A program made the translations under genes and the position numbers. From NCBI RefSeq assembly GCF_027483985.1, contig NZ_JAIXTJ010000057.1:23409-87408 (forward strand): a stretch of DNA of 64,000 nucleotides, written 5' to 3'. Source of the DNA: Flavobacterium sp. (GTDB taxonomy: Bacteria > Bacteroidota > Bacteroidia > Flavobacteriales > Flavobacteriaceae). The notes beneath the pieces are model-generated. The model made no database searches. It worked only from the letters and a program-made list of their open reading frames with translations, and was not told the DNA's origin. Below, piece by piece: positions 33,793 to 42,900 of the stretch; within the stretch, counting starts at the first letter, position 1; every line of letters begins with the position of its first letter.

Positions 33793-36465
33793 ATGAAAAA
33801 AAATTATCTGTTATTACTACTGTTTTTATTTTCAATAATTGGATATTCACAAAATCCGTTAGAAAAAATTAAAACATATTTGAATGAAAATCGTTCAAAA
33901 ATACAAGTTCAAACTAATGACATTAATGACTTAGTAATCGTTAATGATTTTAGTTCTGAAAGCACAGGAATCAATAACTATCACGTAAAACAAAGATACC
34001 AAGGAATTGAAATTTTCAATTCTGATTCTAACTTTTGGATCAAAAATGATAAAGTAATTAATGGTGGAGAAGAGTTTATAAATAACATTAGTCAAAAAGT
34101 TAATACGACTACTCCTTATATTTCAGTTACTAATGCTTTTACACAAGTATTGAGCAAATTAAATGAGACTATTTTCCCTACTCAAATTATTGAAGCTCAA
34201 GCTAACACTTACAAATTAACAAACGGAGCGCTTTCAGAAGATCCAGTTAAAGCTAAACTAAATTATATTTTAACTACTGAAAACACATTACGTCTAGCTT
34301 GGACTTTTGAGTTTTATACTCAAGATACCAATCACCTTTGGAATATAGATATTGATGCAGTTGATGGCAAAATCCTTACAAAAAGAGATTTGGTTATTTC
34401 TTGTAATTTCAACTCTAACAGTTGTAACCACGCACACAAAAATAACAGCAAAGGAATTTCTTTTAATAACGCAATGTTTAAAAACAAGGAAACGTTTCTT
34501 GCTGTAAACCCAGGAAATACTGCTTACAGAGTAATTCCTTACAATTTTGAAAGTCCAAACCACACAACAAGACAATTAATTTCTAACCCAGAGTTTGTGG
34601 CTAATGCTTCTCCTAAAGGATGGCACGATGCAAATACCCTTGCCGGTACTAATGCAACTTTAAGATACAACATCACTAGAGGTAACAATGTTTGGGCAAG
34701 AAATGATTTTGCTGGAACAAACTCAACAGCTTCACCAAATGGTACAAGTCCAACTGGTACAGGTACTTTTCCTAATTTAACTTTTGATTTTCCTTATCCA
34801 GGTACTTCTGCTGTAGCTTCAACTTATGTAAATGCCGCAAATACCAACTTGTTTTATATGAACAATGTAATGCACGATTTATGGTATCAATATGGATTTA
34901 ATGAAGCTAATAAAAATTTTCAAGCTAACAATTATGGTCGCGGAGGAGCACAAAATGATGCTGTAATTGCAGAATCACAAGACGGATCTCAGGCAAGTCC
35001 ACCAAATTTGAATAATGCAAATTTTTCAACACCAACAGATGGCTCTGCACCAAGAATGCAAATGTTTTTATGGGATGTTGGCCCTTCATTTTTAATAGTA
35101 AATTCTCCTGCTGATATAGCTGGAGGTAAAGAAGCGCGGGACAATTCATTTAATCCAGGAAATGTACCTATTCCTCTAAGTCCAAATGGAATTATATCCG
35201 ATTTAGTATTAGTTAATGATGGTGACGGCGATGTTCTAGATGCTTGTCAACCTATTAATAACGCTGCTGCAATAAATGGTAAAATAGCAGTAATTAAAAG
35301 AGGTGATTGTACTTTTGCATTCAAAGTAAAAGCTGCTCAAAACGCTGGTGCAATTGCGGCAATCATTGTAAACAATGTTGATGGAGTTGTTGGAATGGCT
35401 GGAGCAGATGCAACAATTACGATACCTGCAATAAGCGTTTCAAAAGAAGTTGGTGACGCAATTATAACAAAGATGGCAACATCGACTGTAAATGTTAAAT
35501 TAGAACGTTCATCAGCATTTGTTAATACTGATGGTGATTTCGATAACGGAATTATTGCACACGAATATGGTCACGGTATTTCAACAAGATTATCTGGAAA
35601 TTGTTTAAATAGTGCTGAACAACAAGGTGAAGGATGGTCTGATTGGTTTTGGCTTATGATGCAAATCAAACCAGGTGATACAAGAAATGGAGCTAGAGGA
35701 ATTGGAACTTTCGCACAAAACGAAGCCGTTGATGGTCCTGGAATCAGAGAATTTAGATATTCAACTGATATGGCTGTTAATCCTCATACTTTTGGAAAAA
35801 CAAACGAACAATTTTTTACCGACGCTAACGGTATTGACGTCACTTCAGTTCACGGAATGGGTTCAATCTGGGCAGTAATGCTATGGGATTTAGCTTGGAA
35901 TTATATTGATAAGTACGGATACGATTCAAATATCTACACTGGTACGGGTGGAAACAACAAAGTTATGCGATTAGTACTTGATGGAATTAAATTAGACGGA
36001 TGTAACCCTACGTTTGTTTCTGCAAGAGATGCATTAATCGCAGCAGATCAAGCAACAACCGGAGGACAAGATTATTGTATGATTTGGAGCACATTTGCAA
36101 GAAGAGGTTTAGGTCTTAATGCAAGCTCTGGTAGCGCAAATTCGAGTCAAGATCAAATAGAAGATTTCACTGAACCTGCTGCTGGTCCAAACTGTACGTT
36201 AAGTGTTAATTATTTTGAAAACAATGAATTATTTAGAGTATATCCTAACCCGACAAATAATCTATTAAATATTAGAATAAATAACTTTGTTGGTAAAGTA
36301 AATATTCAAGTAATCGATATCAATGGTAGAATTGTAAACGAATACATAAACGAAGATTTTAATATTGAGAAATCAATTAACTTGAACAGCCTTCAAACAG
36401 GAATATATGTTTTGAAAGTTAACGGTGAAAGTGTAAACTTCACACAAAAAATTATCAAGAACTAA
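33793..36465 (+). CDS. Secreted M36 (fungalysin) metalloprotease with T9SS sorting domain
   Basis: An 890-residue exported protein. The signal peptide ends near GYSQ20. A propeptide (FTP-like and PepSY-like, about 25-200) precedes the catalytic domain. A PA domain (about residues 473-575, with KIAVIKRGDCTFAFKVKAAQ) is inserted before the zinc motif HEYGHG, which starts at His590. The last about 75 residues (FRVYPNPTNNLLNI, then GIYVLKVNG) are a type A sorting domain. It should be secreted, self-activating and surface-attached or released to digest proteins. Confidence 0.95.
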   Translation: MKKNYLLLLLFLFSIIGYSQNPLEKIKTYLNENRSKIQVQTNDINDLVIVNDFSSESTGINNYHVKQRYQGIEIFNSDSNFWIKNDKVINGGEEFINNISQKVNTTTPYISVTNAFTQVLSKLNETIFPTQIIEAQANTYKLTNGALSEDPVKAKLNYILTTENTLRLAWTFEFYTQDTNHLWNIDIDAVDGKILTKRDLVISCNFNSNSCNHAHKNNSKGISFNNAMFKNKETFLAVNPGNTAYRVIPYNFESPNHTTRQLISNPEFVANASPKGWHDANTLAGTNATLRYNITRGNNVWARNDFAGTNSTASPNGTSPTGTGTFPNLTFDFPYPGTSAVASTYVNAANTNLFYMNNVMHDLWYQYGFNEANKNFQANNYGRGGAQNDAVIAESQDGSQASPPNLNNANFSTPTDGSAPRMQMFLWDVGPSFLIVNSPADIAGGKEARDNSFNPGNVPIPLSPNGIISDLVLVNDGDGDVLDACQPINNAAAINGKIAVIKRGDCTFAFKVKAAQNAGAIAAIIVNNVDGVVGMAGADATITIPAISVSKEVGDAIITKMATSTVNVKLERSSAFVNTDGDFDNGIIAHEYGHGISTRLSGNCLNSAEQQGEGWSDWFWLMMQIKPGDTRNGARGIGTFAQNEAVDGPGIREFRYSTDMAVNPHTFGKTNEQFFTDANGIDVTSVHGMGSIWAVMLWDLAWNYIDKYGYDSNIYTGTGGNNKVMRLVLDGIKLDGCNPTFVSARDALIAADQATTGGQDYCMIWSTFARRGLGLNASSGSANSSQDQIEDFTEPAAGPNCTLSVNYFENNELFRVYPNPTNNLLNIRINNFVGKVNIQVIDINGRIVNEYINEDFNIEKSINLNSLQTGIYVLKVNGESVNFTQKIIKN

Positions 36466-36487
36466 ATTTTAAAATTTTTAGATATTA

Positions 36488-36519
36488 AAAAAGGCTTTCA
36501 TTTATTTGAAAGCCTTTTT
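36488..36519. terminator. Bidirectional terminator (M36 protease / DUF3078 gene)
   Basis: AAAAAGGCTTTCA (36488-36500) pairs with TGAAAGCCTTTTT (36507-36519), loop TTTATT. It serves both convergent genes. Confidence 0.9.
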
Positions 36520-36520
36520 G

Positions 36521-37465
36521 TTATATAAAATTATAAACAATTCCAATTCCTAACATTTGTTTTAATTGAACCTTTGGACCAACGGTTACTTGTTCACCAT
36601 TTATCTCTTCTTTAGCTTTAATATCATCATCATATATTAAATGAGCTCCAATGTTGGCTCTAACATATTTATTAACTACTAAATCAAACTGCATTTGCCA
36701 ATCGACATCAATATTTCCGAATTTATTAATGTAATCAGAATATAAGTTTAACCTATTTTCTAAAACTATGTTCTTAAAAACTTCTTTTTTATAACCACTA
36801 GTAATTAAGAAACCTAACTCAGTTCTTGATTTTTTACCTTCACTAACCAAAACACCATTCTCATCAAAAACTGCCTTAGTAACTCCAAAAGCTCCTTGAT
36901 TCGCAAGTTCTTGTGCTAAAACTAAAGTGGTCTTTTGCGTTAACGGTGAAATGTAGACATTAATCCTTTTTTCTTTATTGGAATACTCTGCGCCAATACC
37001 AAGAAAAATATACGCAGGAGCGAAAGGCTTAGAAATAGCTTTTTCTGTATTCGGATAGGAATATCCGTTAGTAAATTGTGTGCTAAAATTAAATTTTGCG
37101 GAATGATACCAGTTAGAAACAGTATCTTTTCTATAACCAAAAGTTGAATTTAATTGAAAAACATCATCAGTCTTTCTTAATTCAACACCATCTTGCTTAT
37201 TAACGCCATACTTGAAAATCATTTCATTAAGCCATCTAACATTGTCCGTAGTATATTTTCTAACAATAGTTCCCTTCAACAAACCTGATACAGAGCTATT
37301 TCCTCCAGCATTCCAGTTCAAAAAAGCGATTTGAGAAATATCTAAACCAATAGTGTTTTTCTTTTCCCAGTGGGATAATGTATCTGGTAATTTCGTTTGA
37401 ATTATTTGTGAAAAAGAAAATTGTGTAAATAATAAAAAGACAAAAGATTTAACAAGGAATCGCAT
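36521..37465 (-). CDS. DUF3078 domain outer-membrane protein
   Basis: A 314-residue protein with signal peptide (ending near FSFSQ20). HWEKKNTIGLDISQIAFLNWNAGGNSSVSGLLKG is the DUF3078 start and the rest alternates like a small outer-membrane beta-barrel, ending YNFI. Known from Bacteroidota with no function. It lies 35 bp downstream of dxs in the same direction, though no obvious coupling is visible. Confidence 0.87.
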   Translation of the reverse strand: MRFLVKSFVFLLFTQFSFSQIIQTKLPDTLSHWEKKNTIGLDISQIAFLNWNAGGNSSVSGLLKGTIVRKYTTDNVRWLNEMIFKYGVNKQDGVELRKTDDVFQLNSTFGYRKDTVSNWYHSAKFNFSTQFTNGYSYPNTEKAISKPFAPAYIFLGIGAEYSNKEKRINVYISPLTQKTTLVLAQELANQGAFGVTKAVFDENGVLVSEGKKSRTELGFLITSGYKKEVFKNIVLENRLNLYSDYINKFGNIDVDWQMQFDLVVNKYVRANIGAHLIYDDDIKAKEEINGEQVTVGPKVQLKQMLGIGIVYNFI

Positions 37466-37500
37466 TATAATAAATTAAAAGTTATGCAAAAATCGTTTTT

Positions 37501-39282
37501 TCAAAGTTCAGAAAAAAGGGTTATTAAACTTTTAACGTCAATTTTACAAATTTGTTGTAACTCTTCAACCGTTCCATGTTCGATAAAACTATCTGGAATT
37601 CCAAGAGTTTTTATAGAGTTTTTATAATTGTTTTCAGAAGCAAATTCGATAATTGCAGAACCAAATCCGCCTTTGATTGCTCCATCTTCAATAGTAATAA
37701 TGGTTTCAAATGAATTAAAAATTTCATACAACAACTTTTCGTCCAAAGGTTTTACAAAACCAAAATCATAATGAGCAATTTCATTCGCATTTGTACTTTT
37801 ATCCAAAGCCAAACTCACATTATTTCCAATAAAACCAGTAGATAAAACCGCAATTTTAGTTCCGCTTTTCAGCAAATGTGCTTTGCCTATTTCGATATTC
37901 TCAAATTTGAAATTTAGAATTTGGAATTTGGAATTCGAATATTTTCCTCTTCCTCTTGGATAACGAATTGCAATCGGATGATTCAATCCTAACGAAGCAG
38001 TAAACAATATATTTCGTAGATCAATTTCATCTTTTGGAGCATAAATAATCATATTCGGAATGCATCGCAAATACGCCAAATCAAAAACTCCGTGGTGTGT
38101 TGCTCCATCTTCTCCTACCAATCCCGCTCTGTCCAAACAAAATATTACAGGCAAATTCTGCAAAGCTACATCGTGAATCAACTGATCGTAAGCACGTTGA
38201 AAAAAAGTGGAATAAATATTGCAAAAAACTACCATTCCTTGCGTAGCCATTCCAGCTGCAAGTGTCACAGCGTGCTGTTCTGCAATTCCAACATCAAAAG
38301 CCCTTTCTGGAAAAGCATCCATCATGAACTTTAATGAACTTCCGCTTGGCATTGCCGGTGTAATTCCAATAATTTTTGGATTATCCGCAGCCAATTCAAC
38401 CAAAGTCAATCCAAAAACATCTTGGAATTTTAATGGTAAATGTTCTTCCGATTTTGGAAGAATTTCTCCAGTAATTTTATCAAATTTCCCAGGTGCATGA
38501 TATTTTACTTGATCTTCTTCGGCTTGTTGCAAACCTTTACCTTTGGTAGTAATAATATGCAAAAATTTCGGACCTTTTACTTTTTTCAAACGTTCTAATT
38601 CTGAAATCAATGCTTCAAAATTATGTCCGTCAATTGGTCCCGAATAATCAAAGTTCAAGGACTTAATCATATTATTTTGCTTAGGATTTTTCCCTTCTTT
38701 AACCGAAGTCAAATAGTTTTTCAAAGCACCAACACTTGGGTCAATTCCGATGGCATTGTCATTTAAAATTACTAGCAAATTCGCATCAGTAACTCCAGCG
38801 TGATTCAATCCTTCAAATGCCATTCCGCTCGCAATTGACGCATCACCAATAACCGCAATATGATGTTTATCTTCACCTTTTAATTGAGAAGCAATCGCCA
38901 TTCCCAAAGCTGCAGAAATCGATGTTGATGAATGACCAACTCCAAAAGTATCGTAAACACTTTCACTACGTTTTGGAAAACCAGAAATACCATCAAGTTG
39001 ACGATTTGTATGAAAATTATCCTTTCTTTCTGTTAGAATTTTATGACCATAAGCTTGATGACCAACATCCCAAACCAATAAATCATTTGGTGTATCAAAA
39101 ACATAATGCAAAGCAATTGTCAATTCAATCACTCCAAGACTTGCGCCAAGATGACCTTCTTTTACTGAAACTACATCAATAATAAAATCACGTAATTCTT
39201 TCGCCAATTGAGGCAATTGTGATGGTTCCAATTTTTTTAAATCGGATGGATTGTTGATGTTTTGAAGTAAATTTTCTGTCAT
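37501..39282 (-). CDS. dxs: 1-deoxy-D-xylulose-5-phosphate synthase
   Basis: A 593-residue thiamine-diphosphate enzyme, the first step of the MEP isoprenoid pathway. It shows WDVGHQAYGHKILT, the TPP motif GDASIASGMAFEGLNHAG with the downstream NDN, and EDGATHHGVFDLAYLR for the C-terminal domain. Around residues 444-459 the usual short loop after RGRG is replaced by an unusual NSKFQILNFKF stretch whose DNA resembles an intergenic repeat of this genome. The start at 39282 sits 4 bp after a -7 element. Confidence 0.95.
   Translation of the reverse strand: MTENLLQNINNPSDLKKLEPSQLPQLAKELRDFIIDVVSVKEGHLGASLGVIELTIALHYVFDTPNDLLVWDVGHQAYGHKILTERKDNFHTNRQLDGISGFPKRSESVYDTFGVGHSSTSISAALGMAIASQLKGEDKHHIAVIGDASIASGMAFEGLNHAGVTDANLLVILNDNAIGIDPSVGALKNYLTSVKEGKNPKQNNMIKSLNFDYSGPIDGHNFEALISELERLKKVKGPKFLHIITTKGKGLQQAEEDQVKYHAPGKFDKITGEILPKSEEHLPLKFQDVFGLTLVELAADNPKIIGITPAMPSGSSLKFMMDAFPERAFDVGIAEQHAVTLAAGMATQGMVVFCNIYSTFFQRAYDQLIHDVALQNLPVIFCLDRAGLVGEDGATHHGVFDLAYLRCIPNMIIYAPKDEIDLRNILFTASLGLNHPIAIRYPRGRGKYSNSKFQILNFKFENIEIGKAHLLKSGTKIAVLSTGFIGNNVSLALDKSTNANEIAHYDFGFVKPLDEKLLYEIFNSFETIITIEDGAIKGGFGSAIIEFASENNYKNSIKTLGIPDSFIEHGTVEELQQICKIDVKSLITLFSEL
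37900..37938 (-). repeat. TTCCAAATTCC-type repeat within dxs
   Basis: On the plus strand AAATTTAGAATTTGGAATTT and the following GGAATTC match the 3' arm of the intergenic hairpin at 16569-16583 over 14 bases. It is translated in frame as part of dxs. Confidence 0.6.
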
Positions 39283-39286
39283 ATAG

Positions 39287-39294
39287 CAAAGGTA
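39287..39294 (-). promoter_or_regulatory. -7 element of dxs
   Basis: On the minus strand TACCTTTG, 4 bp upstream of the dxs ATG. With this spacing the dxs mRNA would start at or just inside the start codon. No -33 TTG was found at the usual distance. Confidence 0.4.
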
Positions 39295-39307
39295 CGAATT
39301 GAATTCC

Positions 39308-39315
39308 TATTTTTG
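39308..39315 (+). promoter_or_regulatory. -7 element of tadA
   Basis: TATTTTTG ends 4 bp before the tadA ATG at 39320. The predicted transcript would have almost no leader. Confidence 0.4.
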
Positions 39316-39319
39316 TTCT

Positions 39320-39763
39320 ATGGAAAACATTTTCACCGACGAATACTTCATGAAAAAAGCTTTGCAAGAAGCCGAAACCGCTTTTGAAAAAGGTGAAATT
39401 CCTGTTGGTGCCATAATTGTAATTGACAACAAAGTCATTGCTAGAAGTCATAATCTTACCGAATTATTAAACGATGTAACAGCGCATGCCGAAATGCAAT
39501 CGATAACTGCTGCTGCCAATTTCCTTGGCGGAAAATACTTAAAAGATTGTACATTATATGTTACACTAGAACCATGTCAAATGTGTGCTGGTGCTTTATA
39601 TTGGAGTCAGATTTCTAAAATTGTTTTTGGTGCTCGAGATGAACAACGCGGATTTCTAACTTTAGGAACAAAATTACATCCAAAAACTCAAGTAAATCAA
39701 GGTATTTTGGCTCAAGAATGTGGCGACTTAATGAAGCGTTTTTTTGCCGAAAAAAGAAAGTAG
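39320..39763 (+). CDS. tadA: tRNA adenosine(34) deaminase TadA
   Basis: A 147-residue zinc deaminase that converts wobble adenosine to inosine in tRNA-Arg(ACG). HAEMQ (catalytic Glu and zinc His) and PCQMCAGAL (two Cys ligands) are intact, and the C-terminal FFAEKRK is typical of TadA. The start at 39320 (MENIFTDEYF) is chosen over an upstream TTG. It is divergent from dxs with 37 bp between the two starts. Confidence 0.93.
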   Translation: MENIFTDEYFMKKALQEAETAFEKGEIPVGAIIVIDNKVIARSHNLTELLNDVTAHAEMQSITAAANFLGGKYLKDCTLYVTLEPCQMCAGALYWSQISKIVFGARDEQRGFLTLGTKLHPKTQVNQGILAQECGDLMKRFFAEKRK

Positions 39764-39915
39764 AAAAATTCCTTTTTTTACAAGAAAATTAGTCCAAAAA
39801 TTTATTTTACATTTACTACAATATTTAAAATTTATTTCTGTTATAGCATTAATTGAAAGTGTTAAAAATCATATTTTCAAGACAAAAAGTTCTAACCAAT
39901 AATTCCATTACTTTT

Positions 39916-42900
39916 ATGAAAACCAGCAAGTTAATCGGTTTGTTTCTTGCAATCTTTGTATTGCATTCTTGTTCTAAAAAATCGGCTGCCGATTTTGATT
40001 CCGACTTCACTTTATACAAGGACTATATATCGAGTTTTTCTTCTGGATTTGTATCGGTCAGTTCCGATATTCGTGTGCAATTGGCTTTCAATAAAAGTGA
40101 TTGGAAACCCAACCAAGAATTAGACGAAGATTTATTCGACATTTCTCCAAGTATTTCAGGAAAAGTAGTAGCACTTTCAAATAATACGATTGCCTTTATT
40201 CCGAAAGACAAATTGGAACAAAATACGTTGTATCAAATTACGCTTCATCTTTCGCAAATCAATGATAAAACTCCTAAAGAATTGGAGGATTTTAAGTTTT
40301 CGATTAAAACCATCAAGCAAGATTTCATTGTCAATACTTTAGACTTACAGTCGTACGATCCAGATACTTACTATTTGAATGGAACAATTAAAACTGCTGA
40401 CAATCTATCATTTGAAGATGCTCAAAAATTATTAAAAGCAACTCAAAATGGTGATGATTTAAAAATAATTTTTGATAAAGCAACAAGTACTTCAACCGAA
40501 TTCAAATTCACTATCGACAAAATAAAACGCTTCGATGATGACAGCGAAATAACCATTGCTTGGGATGGAGATGATGCTGATATTGAGCAAGAAGGTGAAG
40601 TGAAATATCCAATTCCAGGTAAAAACCAATTCAAAGTTTTGGATATTAAAATTGGTGACGAGAACAACCAATCGTTATTGATAAACTTCTCCGATCCATT
40701 AAAAAGAGATCAAGATTTTAAAGGATTAATCGCAATTGAAAATACTAACAATTTGAAATTTGCCACAATGGGCAACGTTTTGAAAGTGTTTTTCAGCAAT
40801 GAAGCTAAAAATTCTGAAGTAGTTAAAGGAAATTCAACCGAAACTATCACCGAAAGTGTAGCAGCTGCTGTTGACTCGACTTCAGTTGCTGTAGATTCTG
40901 CTGCGGTTGCTGTAGATACAGTTGCTGCTTATGTTGAACCTGTTATTGAAGCCGTTGAAGAAGAATCCAATGTTCAATCGTTTGCCGGAACAAAATTAGT
41001 CGAAGTTTTTCAAGGAATTGAAAACGAATATGGCTACAAAATGAAGAAAAATTATTCCGAAAAATTACAATTTGAACAAATAAAACCAGCCGTTCGATTA
41101 TTAAAAAGCGGAACTATTTTACCAAGTTCAAACAATTTAAAAATCAATTTTCAAGCGGCCAATTTGAATGCTGTTGATGTAAAAGTGTACAAAATTTACA
41201 AAAACAACATCATGCAATTCTTGCAAAATAATGAACTTAACGGAACTCGAAATTTAAAACAAGTTGGACAATCAGTCGCCAAAAAAACCATCGAATTAAA
41301 ACAAAACAACCTACTCGATTATACCAAATGGAATACCTACGCTTTAGATATTTCCAAAATTGTAACTCCAGAACCAGGTGCGATTTATCGTGTAGAATTT
41401 TCATTCAAAAAGAAATATTCGCTTTACAAATGCGGAAATGAAACGCCAAATAACGAAGAAGAAAACGATGATTCCGAAGAAGAAAATGAAGACGACGTCA
41501 ATTATAGCGGGAACAATTATGACTATTATTACTACGAAGAAGATTATGATTATAGAGAAAGTCTTGATCCTTGCACCAACTATTATTATTACAACAACAC
41601 AACCATTGGAACCAATATTTTAGCAACCGATTTAGGTGTAATTGCTAAACGTGGTACCGATAAATCTGTAGTTATTGCCGTTAGCGATATCGTTTCTACT
41701 GATCCAATTTCGGGTGCAACGGTTACTTTATATAATTACCAACAACAAAAAATTGCCGATTCAAGTACTGATGGTGATGGAATGGCTTCATTTCAATTAG
41801 AAAAAATTGCCTATTTCGCAATTGTTACCAAAGGCGACCAAAGCACTTACGTAAAATTGGACGACGAGTTATCTTTATCTGTAAGTGATTTTGATGTCTC
41901 GGGCGAAACTTTACAAAAAGGTTTGAAAGGCTATTTATATGGAGAACGTGGTGTTTGGCGTCCAGGCGATACTTTGTATTTGTCATTCATTCTAAATGAT
42001 AATGCCAATAAATTACCAGAAAATCATCCGATAAAAATTAGAGTAAACGATCCAAGTGGAAAAACCGTGTATCAATCGGTTCAAAAAGGAACAGCTTTAA
42101 GTCATTATAAATTTATTGTTCCAACGCAATCAAGCGCTCCAACAGGAAATTGGGAAGCCGTTGTAAGTGTTGGTGGTGCTCGTTTTTACAAAAGTTTAAA
42201 AATTGAAACCATTAAACCTAATCGTTTAAAAATCAAAAATAGTTTCAACGATGCAGTGCTTTCTACAAGCAAAAACAATGTCAATAATATTCAAGTTCTT
42301 TGGCTTCACGGTGCTGTTGCAAAAGATTTAAAAACTGAAGTTCAAGCCAAATTCTCGCAACAAGTAACAACGTTTAAAGGATTTGACAAATACGTTTTTG
42401 ATGATCCAACAAGAAGTTTTTCAACCGAAGAAATCAATATTTTTTCAGGAAAAGTTGATGGAAATGGTCGTGCTTCCATTCCGATAAAACCAACGCTTCA
42501 AGGTCAAGCACCAGGAATGTTGAAAGCAGCTTTCATCACAAAAGTTTACGAACAAGGCGGCGATGTTACTACTGATGTCGCTTCGACAACATATTCACCT
42601 TACCAAACTTATATTGGTGTAAAAGCTCCTCAACCTAACAAATATGGTTTATTAGAGACAGGTAAAGCCAATCGATTTGATATTGTAGCAGTTTCAGAAA
42701 ACGGAAAACCAAAATCAGTTCAAAATTTGGATGTTCGAGTTTACAAATTAGAATCACGTTGGTGGTGGGATGCTTCCAATGATAATTTGTCGAATTATAG
42801 TTCGTCAACGTCAACAATTGCTTACAAAAACTTTAGAGTTTCTACCGATTATTCAGGAAAAGCAAGCGTTTCATTTGTGGTTCCAGAAAACGATTGGGGT

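Noticed and set aside
38219..38500. Plus-strand frame within dxs
   Set aside because: It is a shadow frame of a conserved gene with no promoter or homology features.
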